A DNA stretch of 64,000 bases, from contig NZ_CP035946.1 in the NCBI RefSeq assembly GCF_013177655.1, forward strand, positions 62,001 to 126,000. The letters are read 5' to 3'. Positions 17,419 through 25,566 of this stretch are shown here, piece after piece; within the stretch, counting starts at the first letter, position 1; every line of letters starts with the position of its first letter. Under the pieces are notes generated by a model, which had not been told where the DNA came from, did no database searches, and saw only the letters and a list, made by a program, of their open reading frames with translations. Source of the DNA: Campylobacter canadensis. Lineage in GTDB: Bacteria; Campylobacterota; Campylobacteria; Campylobacterales; Campylobacteraceae. Position numbers and translations under genes: made by a program.

Positions 17419-17757
17419 ATGTGTAGCAAAGAAGAAAAATTAAAAATAGCTGAAAATATTTTAAAAACTTGTTACTGGGGAAATACCACTATGACCCCTG
17501 AATATATTGTTGAAAATATAGAAAATGATAAAGAACTAGGAAGACAATTATTCAGTGCTATTTTTCAAAGCTCTTATGAGATGTATTATAATCTAGGTAT
17601 TATGAAAGAAGAATGGGTAAAAGAATTTATAATAAATCAAAATCAAAGGCTAGGAACTTATAAAAGAGAATTTTTAGAAGCTAGAATGGACGATTTAATT
17701 AAGCATTATGATATTAAGGACGCTGGTATAAGACGACCTATGCCACAATTAATATAA
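17419..17757 (+). CDS. Hypothetical protein, possible partner of an AbiEii-type unit
   Basis: A 112-residue, soluble, mixed-charge protein with no recognised catalytic motif. The N-terminal run ILKTCYWGNTTMTPEYIVENI followed by FSAIFQSS reminds me of the small proteins encoded upstream of AbiEii-type nucleotidyltransferases. This is a weak recollection, not a confirmed match. A relic resembling the start of such a nucleotidyltransferase begins 12 bases downstream. A good AAAGGAG site precedes the ATG and a structured 74-bp repeat forms the leader. Alternatives are a plasmid accessory protein of unknown role. Confidence 0.55.
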   Translation: MCSKEEKLKIAENILKTCYWGNTTMTPEYIVENIENDKELGRQLFSAIFQSSYEMYYNLGIMKEEWVKEFIINQNQRLGTYKREFLEARMDDLIKHYDIKDAGIRRPMPQLI

Positions 17758-17768
17758 AGGAAAAATTA

Positions 17769-17885
17769 TTGAATAATATACAAGATGAAAGATTTAATAA
17801 ACTGTATAAAACACAAGATAAAATATTAGATTTAGTAGCAAAAAGTCAGCTTAATTTTTATCTTACAGGTAATTTTAATTATTAA
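17769..17885 (+). pseudogene. Possible truncated AbiEii-type nucleotidyltransferase relic
   Basis: A TTG-started 38-codon frame preceded by AAAGG encodes a helix with KLYKTQDKILDLVAKS and then LNFYLTG, after which it diverges and stops. FYLTGGTAL is the start of the nucleotidyltransferase core in AbiEii/AbiGii toxins, so this looks like the N-terminal stub of such a toxin. The rest of the toxin is absent. It follows the 112-residue gene by 12 bases. Confidence 0.35.
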
Positions 17886-17921
17886 ACAATATAAAATGAG
17901 ATATTAAATAAAAGGGAAAAA

Positions 17922-17993
17922 ATGCAATTTAAAAAAGTAAATAACGATATAGATAATTTTATTGAAAGTGCAACTGGAGAAACTAAAAAATAA
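17922..17993 (+). pseudogene. Short 5' part of the ribbon-helix-helix-like gene, out of frame
   Basis: ATG at 17922 with an AAAGGGA site opens 23 codons (start MQFKKVNNDIDNFIES) that end in TAA right after a run of six A (17985-17990). One additional A would join it without a stop to the frame that continues into the gene at 18023. It therefore looks like the true N-terminus of that gene, separated by a one-base loss in the A run or by a slippage site. Confidence 0.5.
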
Positions 17994-18022
17994 GAAATAG
18001 AACTAAAAATTTTAAAAAGAAA

Positions 18023-18499
18023 TTGCATATAATGGTCAATGATGAATTATTAGAATTTATAGAGAGTGAAAGGCAAAATACTTGTTCTACAAAAAGCCAA
18101 TTTATAAAAAATTTCATATTTCAAAAAAACGATTACTTTACAAAAGATGAAAATATTAAAAAAGTTTTTCAAATAGCTATGTCAAATGGTATTTCAATTA
18201 GAAGTTTAATTAGAACCAAATTAGGTTTTGATAATAAAGTAGTAGAATTTGAATATTTTAAGGAAAAAGATAAAAAGCATTGTATAACTTTTTATATAAG
18301 CGATGAAGAACAAATCAAAATAAATGAGCTTACACAAGCAATTTCAACTTCTACACCTAAATATATTTACTTTAAAATATATTTATATAGAGAAACATAT
18401 AAATTATTTACATTTGAAGAGCAAATGCAAATTAATCAAGATTTAAAGAAGTATGATTTAAGTTTAGAAGATTATTTAATTGCTAAAATAAATTTTTAA
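18023..18499 (+). CDS. Ribbon-helix-helix-like protein upstream of Fic, possible antitoxin
   Basis: The 158-residue reading frame starts at a TTG (18023) or, more plausibly for translation, at ATG 18032. Residues IMVNDELLEFIESE and TKSQFIKNFIF look like a strand followed by two helices, as in ribbon-helix-helix DNA-binding proteins. The rest is helical and charged, with no recognised domain. No good ribosome site precedes either start. The better start is the frame at 17922-17993, which would give a 192-residue protein if one base is restored in the A run. It ends 10 bases before the fic gene, so it could be the regulator or antitoxin of a Fic module. Confidence 0.5.
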   Translation: MHIMVNDELLEFIESERQNTCSTKSQFIKNFIFQKNDYFTKDENIKKVFQIAMSNGISIRSLIRTKLGFDNKVVEFEYFKEKDKKHCITFYISDEEQIKINELTQAISTSTPKYIYFKIYLYRETYKLFTFEEQMQINQDLKKYDLSLEDYLIAKINF

Positions 18500-18509
18500 G
18501 GGAGTTGTA

Positions 18510-19379
18510 ATGGAAGTGATTGAAACATACGATGAAGTAAAAACCAACGAAAATATTAACAAAGATTATATTGAAATAGGCGTTGGATTAAGTTTAGTAG
18601 ATAATATTAAGCCATCGGAATATTTTAATGAAGTAGTAAATAATTCTAAAACATATACAGAATTAGAAAATAAAGTAAATCAATACTATAAAGATAAAAA
18701 ACTCACTCCTAAAGAAACAAGTGAAAAAGAGTGTGATTTGGTATCTATAAACATTGCTAAATATTTAGAAACTAATGGATTTTCTTTATCACCAGCCACA
18801 TTATTATCAATTCATAAAACTATTTTCAAAAATGCTTTTCCACAATTGCTTGAAAAACAAGTAGGGGTTTTTAGAAAAGTAAATATTTCCAAACTAGAAG
18901 ATGTTTTAGGTGGTAAAAAAAGCGTAGAATATGCTGATTTTAACGATTTAAAAGCAACTATTGATTATGACTTTAGTATAGAAAAAGAAAAAAAATATAA
19001 TTTAATGAATAAAGAAGAACAAGTTTTAAATATTGCAAAATTTATTAGTGGTATATGGCAAATTCACCCATTTCGAGAGGGTAATACTAGAACAATCGCA
19101 GTTTTTACAATTAAATATTTAAGAAATAAAGGTTTTAACTCAAATAATGATATTTTTAAAACTAATTCAAAGTATTTTAGAGACGCATTAGTGTTGGCAA
19201 ATTATGAAAGTTTACAGGATAAAATTTATAGAGATTTTTCTTATTTAGAAAGTTTTTTTAATAAATTTATACTTAATAAAAAAATAGAATTAAAGCCTTT
19301 ACCAAAACCAAAATTAAATAAATCAATTACGATAAAACAAGAGCAAAAATCAACTAAGAATTATGGTTTAAGCAGATAA
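18510..19379 (+). CDS. Fic-domain protein (putative AMPylating toxin)
   Basis: The 289-residue protein has the Fic active-site loop HPFREGNTRT near residue 190, with catalytic His, acidic residue, Asn and Arg all present; the usual GNGR glycine is Thr. Upstream LSPATLLSIHKTIF and VGVFRK segments are typical of the Fic core. Fic proteins transfer AMP or other phosphate groups to target proteins. I do not find a clean S/TxxxE(G/N) inhibitory motif in it or in the upstream gene, so how it is held inactive is open. A GGGAG site precedes the ATG. Related Fic modules occur on Campylobacter fetus mobile islands. Confidence 0.88.
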   Translation: MEVIETYDEVKTNENINKDYIEIGVGLSLVDNIKPSEYFNEVVNNSKTYTELENKVNQYYKDKKLTPKETSEKECDLVSINIAKYLETNGFSLSPATLLSIHKTIFKNAFPQLLEKQVGVFRKVNISKLEDVLGGKKSVEYADFNDLKATIDYDFSIEKEKKYNLMNKEEQVLNIAKFISGIWQIHPFREGNTRTIAVFTIKYLRNKGFNSNNDIFKTNSKYFRDALVLANYESLQDKIYRDFSYLESFFNKFILNKKIELKPLPKPKLNKSITIKQEQKSTKNYGLSR

Positions 19380-19389
19380 TATTTTAAAT

Positions 19390-19423
19390 TTTTTGTATGA
19401 TTAATTTTTAAATCATACAAAAA
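19390..19423. terminator. Bidirectional hairpin terminator after fic
   Basis: A perfect 13-bp stem (19390-19402 with 19411-19423) with an 8-base loop lies between the fic stop and the stop of the converging broken gene. T runs are built into both sides. Confidence 0.75.
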
Positions 19424-20012
19424 TTGTAGCACCACATAAACTAGCAAAATGATTAGATGTTTTATAAGTAAAATTAACTTTGCCGTTTTCTAAGCTAATT
19501 TCATCAAAATGATTAGGATTAGTTTTTATTAATTTATTACTATAACTGCATTTTTTTATTGCAGTTTTTATTGTTGGTTTTGATTTAGTAAAAATCATAA
19601 ATCCATAAGTATATTTTAAAGCCTTTGTGTTATTTTTGCTTAAACTTGCTATATATTGATTTCCAGTAAAAACTCTATAAGTTAATTTTTTAGTATTAAA
19701 AAATCTCATCAAATCAAATAAATTTAACAATAACTCATTTTCTTCATTAATTATTTCATTTTGCTTATTTTGATAGCTTATTTTATTATTATCTAAAAAT
19801 TCAATGATTTCTCTAGGTAATTTTTCATAAACATTACGATTATGAACATCTTTGCATTTTAATTCTTTTCTAAATATGGTAAAATTAGAAAGTTTTTTTC
19901 AACAAGCCGCAATGGTATCAAATTGCCCATTGTATTCTTTAAATCCTGAAGTACTAGAAAATGATAAATTTTTAAAATTTTTACATAAACTATAATTTGG
20001 CAAAAAGGCTTT
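19413..20012 (-). pseudogene. Broken gene of unknown family, split by an in-frame TGA
   Basis: On the minus strand one frame is open from 20012 down to the stop at 19413 except for a TGA at 19901-19899, next to a seven-base A run. The part before the stop reads FKEYNGQFDTIAAC, and after it comes LSNFTIFRKELKCKDVHNRNVY and a helical tail ending in CGATIFV. The protein-like character is the same on both sides, so I read it as one gene of about 198 codons that has lost its start and gained a stop. I do not recognise the family. The last 105 codons could still be translated from a TTG at 19730. Confidence 0.5.
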
Positions 20013-20071
20013 TTAGATGAGCCAAAAGCTCATAATAAGTTTGTAATATCTTAATATGAGCTTTGTCTAGT

Positions 20072-21217
20072 TTAAGGCTTTAAGTATTTTAAAACTAAGC
20101 TTATGTAATACTTTGCTGCTAATTCTAAAATATCATCATTATAATCATATTTGCTAGTGTGTAAATTAGCACTATTTGAATTATTTATAAAAGCATAAGC
20201 TCCGCTAGTTTTTAGTAAAAATGAAGAAAAATCCTCGCTACCCATCAAATGTTCGTGATTTTGTGTGCATTTATCCTTGCCAAATGCTTCACAAACAACA
20301 TTAAATGCAAATTCTTGTGCCTTATCGCAATTAACAGTAGCAGGAATGTTTTCTATGCAGTTTAGTTTAATAGTTATTTCATCTTCATCTTGCAAGGTCT
20401 TTGCAATTTGCTTTAAACTATCTTGCAAGATTAAAGCATCGTCGTTATTTAAAATTCTTATACTTATTTTGCAACTTGCACTAGAGCTTATTATGTTATA
20501 AGCTTTAGAATCGCTGCTTACTCCAACCACGCTTAAAACGCTGTTTTTAAGCTTTATTTCATTAATTTTAGATATGAATTTTGCTAGGCTGTTTATTGGA
20601 TTTTTGCATAAATTTGGTTGCGATGAATGTCCGCCAACGCCTATAAATTCACATTCGTAAGATAAACATCCAGCCATCATAACGCCCTTTTTTAGAAAAA
20701 ATAATTCTTTATTATTTGGCATTTGCATACTAGGCATATTGTGGTATCCAAAGATAAAATCAGCATTTAAGTCTTGATAGATTTTAGAATTTACTAAATT
20801 TTGCGCTCCACTTAAACCATTTTCATCTACACATTCTTCCGCAGCTTGAAAGATTAAAATCAAAGTCCCATCAAAATTACTTTGAGCTAAATATTTTGCT
20901 GCCATTAGCAAAGATGCACTATGCCCATCGTGTCCGCAAGCGTGCATTACATCGCCCTTTGCTGAATATGAAAATGTATTTTCTTCTTTTATTAATAAAG
21001 CATCCATATCAGCTCTTAAAGCTATTTTTTTAGTAGAAGTATTTTTTTTCATACTCGCAATTAAGCTAGTGCCAACATTTATAACGCTAAATCCATATTC
21101 AATTAGCTTTTCTTTTATAAAAGCACTGGTTTTAAATTCTTTAAAACCAAGCTCTGCATTTTCGTGTAAAAAATGTCTAATTTGAATAAATTCTTTTGTT
21201 AAATCTTCTATTTTCAT
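20072..21217 (-). CDS. M20-family amidohydrolase (hippurate hydrolase-like), paralogue 1
   Basis: The 381-residue metallo-amidohydrolase has the zinc-site motifs LRADMDAL, MHACGHDGH and FQAAEE, and a late histidine in LHTSKYDYND. It is of the HipO/aminoacylase type, which removes acyl groups from amino acids. It is clearly related to the enzyme at 25567-26718 but differs in many positions, including AAEE here against PAEE there. The substrate is not readable. Its start overlaps the rluB stop by one base, so it is the last gene of the minus-strand run. It lies 60 bases from the edge of the decayed island. Confidence 0.82.
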   Translation of the reverse strand: MKIEDLTKEFIQIRHFLHENAELGFKEFKTSAFIKEKLIEYGFSVINVGTSLIASMKKNTSTKKIALRADMDALLIKEENTFSYSAKGDVMHACGHDGHSASLLMAAKYLAQSNFDGTLILIFQAAEECVDENGLSGAQNLVNSKIYQDLNADFIFGYHNMPSMQMPNNKELFFLKKGVMMAGCLSYECEFIGVGGHSSQPNLCKNPINSLAKFISKINEIKLKNSVLSVVGVSSDSKAYNIISSSASCKISIRILNNDDALILQDSLKQIAKTLQDEDEITIKLNCIENIPATVNCDKAQEFAFNVVCEAFGKDKCTQNHEHLMGSEDFSSFLLKTSGAYAFINNSNSANLHTSKYDYNDDILELAAKYYISLVLKYLKP

Positions 21218-21987
21218 TAATAATAAACCTTATTTTCTTTTAAAAAGGCTCTTAAATCTTCATATTCACTGCTTGTGAAAAATCTATATTTATTTACCTT
21301 TAAATTTCCAAGCTCCAATCTACCAAAAGCTACTCTTTTTAAATCAGTTACCTCTAAGCCAAAATGCGCAAAAAACCTTCTAAGTTCTCTATTTTTGCCT
21401 TCATTAATTAACACTCTTAGCTTTGTATATCCGCCGCTTGAGCCAAATATTTCATAGTCTAAAAAAGCAGATATTTTCATATTTGTTATCTTGCTTTTTT
21501 CGTGTGCGCCCTTTGTTGAGTTTGTAATTTCTAAGCCATTTTGCATAGCTAAAATAACTTCTTTGCTAATTTGACCTTTTAGCTTTAAATAATACTCTCT
21601 TTCTAAAGAACTTTGCGCTAAAAAATCAGCTATCACAGGAGAATTTACTAAGATTAAAAGCCCAGTACTAGCATAATCAAGCCTACCTACAAAATTATAA
21701 TTTTTAAAAGCACTTGGTAAAAAGTTAAAGATAGTTTTTCTATCTCTATCATCAGTGTGTGATACTAATTGACCTTTATCTTTATGATAAATCAAGGCTT
21801 CAAAATCCTTTCTTTTGTAAATCCTTTTATTTTTTACAAAAACCTTGTCTTCATCTTCTTTTACTTCGTAAAAATCATCTTTTATGATTTTTTGATTTAC
21901 CTTTACAAGCCCGTTTGCTATTAGCTCATCAGCCTTTCTTCTTGAATAATCACTATTATGTGAAATAAATTTATTTAATCTCATCAC
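21217..21987 (-). CDS. rluB: Ribosomal large-subunit pseudouridine synthase (RluB/RsuA family)
   Basis: The 256-residue protein has an N-terminal S4 RNA-binding domain (RLNKFISHNSDYSRRKADELI) and the catalytic GRLDYASTGLLIL, whose Asp forms the covalent uridine intermediate. The C-terminal NEGKNRELRRFFAHFG is the family's signature. It modifies a uridine in 23S rRNA or, less likely, 16S rRNA. The start overlaps the kpsF stop as ATGA. RNase J and KsgA genes in the same run point to an RNA-processing operon. Confidence 0.87.
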   Translation of the reverse strand: MMRLNKFISHNSDYSRRKADELIANGLVKVNQKIIKDDFYEVKEDEDKVFVKNKRIYKRKDFEALIYHKDKGQLVSHTDDRDRKTIFNFLPSAFKNYNFVGRLDYASTGLLILVNSPVIADFLAQSSLEREYYLKLKGQISKEVILAMQNGLEITNSTKGAHEKSKITNMKISAFLDYEIFGSSGGYTKLRVLINEGKNRELRRFFAHFGLEVTDLKRVAFGRLELGNLKVNKYRFFTSSEYEDLRAFLKENKVYY

Positions 21988-22907
21988 TCATCCAATAATT
22001 TTAATAATCCAATAACTTTTTTATTTTCAACAACGCATAAAACGCTTATTTTATTTTCTTTCATCTTTTTAAAAGCATCGTGTGCTAGAGCGTTTTTGTC
22101 AATACATTTTGGATTTGTACTTGCATAAAATAAAGCTTTTTTTTCAAAAGAAAAATCTTCTTCTTGCATAGCCCTTCTTAAATCCCCATCGCTAAAAAAC
22201 CCTACTAATTCATCATTATTGCATAGCACTACACAACCAAAAGAGCATTTACTCATAATCAAAATAGCGTCTTTTATATTTATGCTAGTGGTTGCTAAAG
22301 GAAGATTTGTTGTATGCATTAAATCAGCTACTTTTTCATAATATCTTTTACCTAAGCTGCCGCCTGGATGGTTTTTTGCAAAGTCGTTAATTTTAAAATC
22401 TTTTAATTTAACAACTAAGGCTAGTAAAGCATCGCTTAAAGCTAGGGTAAGAGTGGTTGAAGAAGTTGGCGCTGGGATATCCTTGATTGCTTCATTGCAA
22501 TTTGTATTTATGTTTGCTTGGCAAAAGTTTGCTAGTGGGGAATTGTTTTGTGAAATGCTAAAAAGCGCGCATTGTCTATCTTGTAAAAAAGGTATTATTT
22601 TTAAAACTTCTTCACTTTTTCCTGAAAAAGATATCAAAATGCAAATATCATTACTATCAATATTTCCCAAATCTCCATGCATTAATTCAGCTGCGTGGAT
22701 AAAAAAGCTTTTTACCCCGCAACTTGCAAAAGAAGCTGACATTTTTTTGCCAATTATTGCACTTTTACCAACGCCAATAATAATTAAATTACCCTTTATA
22801 TTTGCAATTTTTGTAGCAATTTTTACAAAATCTTCATCTAATTGCTCACTTGCTTTTAGTATCGCTTGTGCTTCAGCGTAAAGAATTTGTTGTGCTAGTT
22901 CTAACAT
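21984..22907 (-). CDS. kpsF: D-arabinose-5-phosphate isomerase (KpsF/GutQ/KdsD)
   Basis: The 307-residue protein has an N-terminal SIS domain (IIGVGKSAIIGKKMSASFAS, with SFSGKSEEVLKII and PAPTSSTTLTLALSDALL) and two C-terminal CBS domains (about 200-305). It converts ribulose-5-phosphate to arabinose-5-phosphate, the first step to Kdo for lipooligosaccharide or capsule. There is no capsule locus nearby, so it may be the housekeeping Kdo enzyme. It overlaps rluB by four bases and lies 3 bases after the RNase J gene. Confidence 0.9.
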   Translation of the reverse strand: MLELAQQILYAEAQAILKASEQLDEDFVKIATKIANIKGNLIIIGVGKSAIIGKKMSASFASCGVKSFFIHAAELMHGDLGNIDSNDICILISFSGKSEEVLKIIPFLQDRQCALFSISQNNSPLANFCQANINTNCNEAIKDIPAPTSSTTLTLALSDALLALVVKLKDFKINDFAKNHPGGSLGKRYYEKVADLMHTTNLPLATTSINIKDAILIMSKCSFGCVVLCNNDELVGFFSDGDLRRAMQEEDFSFEKKALFYASTNPKCIDKNALAHDAFKKMKENKISVLCVVENKKVIGLLKLLDE

Positions 22908-22910
22908 TTT

Positions 22911-24800
22911 TTATCCTTGTGAAATATTAATTAATAAATATGGATATTTTTTATATTTTTTGAAAAAATATTTTTTTAGCAAGGTTTTTAATGCAGCATC
23001 AAGTGCTTTTTTATCATTAAATAAATTCTCTTTGCAATCTGCTAAAAATAACTTAATTGCGTTCGCACAATCATTTGAAAATTCTTGTTGATTTTTTGCT
23101 GAAACTAGACCAAAATTGATGATATTGTAATATTTTAGCGTTCTTGCTTGTGAATTTATTGCTAGATTAAGCTGAATAATTCCATGCTCTGCTAGATTTT
23201 TTCTTGTATTTAACAAATCATCGTGTATTTGTCTATCTACTTGATTATCTATGTAGGTTTTGCCTGTTTTTACACTTCTTATTTTACGCATTTTATTCCA
23301 GCTAATTTCTATTTGGTCACCATTATTTAATAAGTAAATATTTTTTTCATGCACTCCACAAGAAATTGCACTTAATTTGTGTTTTGTAATATGAGAATAC
23401 TCTCCATGCACAGGTAAAAAATATTTTGGTTTTATTAGTCTTAAAACAAGCATTTGTTCTTGTTGTGCAGCGTGTCCGCTAACATGAATTTCGCTAAATT
23501 CTTGATAAGCAACCGCCGCTCCGTGTCTCATTAATAAATCAATTACATTAGAAACACTGGCTTCATTTCCAGGTATTGCCTTTGCGCTTATTATTATTTG
23601 GTCGCTTGGTTTTATTTTTACATGCTTGTGTTCGCTAGTAGCCATTCTATAAAGTGCGCTCATATTTTCGCCTTGCGAACCTGTTGTGATAATTAAAATT
23701 TCTTCATCAGGTAATTTATCAAGCTCATCAGCCCCAACAAAGATTTTTTTATCAAGTTTTAAATACCCAAGCTCAATAGCGGTAAATAAATTTCTTTCCA
23801 TTGACCTACCGATAATGCACACTTTGCGGTTGTACTTTAATGCAAAATCAATAGCTTGTGCAATTCTATGAATATTTGAGCTAAAAGTACTCATAATCAC
23901 TCTGCCTTTGCATTTTGAATAAATTAAATCAAAGGTATTTCCAACCGCACTTTCGCTTTTTGTAACTCCTTCACGATAAGAATTTGTGCTATCGCTTAAT
24001 AAGCATAAAACGCCTTTTTCTCCATAATAAGCTAAGCGGTGTAAATCACTTGCATAGCCATCAATTGGAGTGTGGTCAATTTTAAAATCTCCTGTGTGAA
24101 TTATAGTTCCTGCAGGGGTGTTAATAGCTAAAGCACAGCTATCAATAATACTATGAGTAATATGAATAAACTCAATACTAAAAGAGCCTATTTCATAAAC
24201 TTGTCTTTTAGTTACTGGTCTGAATAATTCGCATTTATCTTTTAAGCCGTGTTCGCTAAATTTATTTGAAATCATTCCAAGTGGCAAGGCGGTTGCATAA
24301 ATTGGAAAATCAAATTCTTTGTAAAAATACGGCATAGCACCGATATGGTCTTCGTGAGCGTGGGTTATTATTACTGCTTTTATTTTATCTTTTATCTTTC
24401 TAATGTATGAAAAATCAGGCACTACAATATCAACTCCGTGTTGATTTGCATCAGGAAAGCTCATTCCAACATCAATAATAATCGCTTCATCTTTATACTC
24501 AATAACGCTCATATTACCACCAATAGCACCTAAACCGCCAAGTGGAGTAAAAATTACACTCTCGCTACCTTTTTTATAAAACCAAGGCTCAAGTCTTACT
24601 TTGTGTGCAATTTCATTTGCTTTCATACTCTCTTGCAGAGCTTTTTGCCAATCAGCATCGCCTTTTAATTGTGCTGGTAAAATCTTTTTCTTGCGTCTTT
24701 TTTTCTTTTTTTGACTTTTTTCTTTTTGTTCGTTTTCTTCTAATATCTCATCTTCGTTTTCAGCATTTTCATAACTTCTTGCTATTTTAATCTCATCCAT
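22911..24800 (-). CDS. rnj: Ribonuclease J
   Basis: The 629-residue metallo-beta-lactamase/beta-CASP nuclease has the zinc motif THAHEDHIGAMP (near residue 145), GDFKIDHTP, and the C-terminal beta-CASP motif HVSGHAAQQE and PVHGEYSH. RNase J has 5'-to-3' exonuclease and endonuclease activity and is the main mRNA decay enzyme in Campylobacterota, which lack RNase E. The first 60 residues are a highly charged Glu/Lys tail (QKKKKRRKKK) not found in Bacillus enzymes; in Helicobacter a similar extension contributes to RNA binding. The start overlaps the ksgA stop by eight bases. Confidence 0.95.
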   Translation of the reverse strand: MDEIKIARSYENAENEDEILEENEQKEKSQKKKKRRKKKILPAQLKGDADWQKALQESMKANEIAHKVRLEPWFYKKGSESVIFTPLGGLGAIGGNMSVIEYKDEAIIIDVGMSFPDANQHGVDIVVPDFSYIRKIKDKIKAVIITHAHEDHIGAMPYFYKEFDFPIYATALPLGMISNKFSEHGLKDKCELFRPVTKRQVYEIGSFSIEFIHITHSIIDSCALAINTPAGTIIHTGDFKIDHTPIDGYASDLHRLAYYGEKGVLCLLSDSTNSYREGVTKSESAVGNTFDLIYSKCKGRVIMSTFSSNIHRIAQAIDFALKYNRKVCIIGRSMERNLFTAIELGYLKLDKKIFVGADELDKLPDEEILIITTGSQGENMSALYRMATSEHKHVKIKPSDQIIISAKAIPGNEASVSNVIDLLMRHGAAVAYQEFSEIHVSGHAAQQEQMLVLRLIKPKYFLPVHGEYSHITKHKLSAISCGVHEKNIYLLNNGDQIEISWNKMRKIRSVKTGKTYIDNQVDRQIHDDLLNTRKNLAEHGIIQLNLAINSQARTLKYYNIINFGLVSAKNQQEFSNDCANAIKLFLADCKENLFNDKKALDAALKTLLKKYFFKKYKKYPYLLINISQG

Positions 24801-25527
24801 TTTTTAAACCTTTCTTAAAAATCTCTAAGAATGATTTAGCCGATATTTCGTGAGCTCTTAAGTTTGTGTCTAAATTTAATTGTTTAAATATCTCTTCATA
24901 AGCATTTAAGCTTTTTAAAACTTTTTTTCTAGGATTTAAAAAAGCTTGTTTTAAAAACTTGTTAAATTCATCTAAATTAAAATCTATTTGCTTATCTTTT
25001 ACAAGCTTAATTATACTAGAATTTACCTTTGGCATTGGTTCAAAAGCACTTGGCGCTACATCGCAAACTAAATGCTTTGAGCAAGTAAGCTCAATCAAAA
25101 CGCTTAATGCACAATAATCATCGCCTAAAAAACGCTGAGCTAATTCTTTTTGTATCATTACAATCATTCCCTTGCAAAAAGGGTCAAAAATTAATTTTGT
25201 AATAATGCTAGAACTAACATAATAAGGCAAATTAGCACATACAAAAAAATCTTTATTAATGCTAACTTCTAAAAAATCAGCATTTATTAAATTAAATTTA
25301 AAATTACCAAAACGCTCTTTTAAAATAGGTATTAAATCCCTATCAATCTCATAAGCATCAAGGCAAAAACCTTGCTTTAAAATACATTCGGTTAAATCAC
25401 CTAAGCCAGGCCCAATTTCTACGAGTTGAATATTTTCATCTAGTTTGGGTATGGCTTGGATGATTTGTGCTTTTATAAAATCATCTTTTAAAAAATTTTG
25501 TCCGAATTTCTTTTTTGCTACATACAT
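24793..25527 (-). CDS. ksgA: 16S rRNA dimethyladenosine transferase KsgA
   Basis: The 244-residue SAM-dependent methyltransferase has the KsgA opening KKFGQNFLKD, the SAM-binding VEIGPGLGDLTE, and the catalytic NLPYYVSSSII. It dimethylates two adjacent adenines in the 3' end of 16S rRNA during small-subunit maturation. It is the first gene of the run ksgA - rnj - kpsF - rluB - M20, all with overlaps or gaps of a few bases. Confidence 0.95.
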   Translation of the reverse strand: MYVAKKKFGQNFLKDDFIKAQIIQAIPKLDENIQLVEIGPGLGDLTECILKQGFCLDAYEIDRDLIPILKERFGNFKFNLINADFLEVSINKDFFVCANLPYYVSSSIITKLIFDPFCKGMIVMIQKELAQRFLGDDYCALSVLIELTCSKHLVCDVAPSAFEPMPKVNSSIIKLVKDKQIDFNLDEFNKFLKQAFLNPRKKVLKSLNAYEEIFKQLNLDTNLRAHEISAKSFLEIFKKGLKNG

Positions 25528-25566
25528 TTTTTTAGTATAAATAATTTAGAATAATATTTGCAAATT

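Noticed and set aside
16444-20071. tRNA or att site as the island's insertion target
   Set aside because: No cloverleaf-forming sequence and no matching flanking repeats were found at either edge, and no integrase gene is present.
22453-22881. 142-codon open frame on the plus strand opposite kpsF
   Set aside because: It lies entirely within the clear SIS-domain gene on the other strand and has no ribosome site or recognisable protein features.
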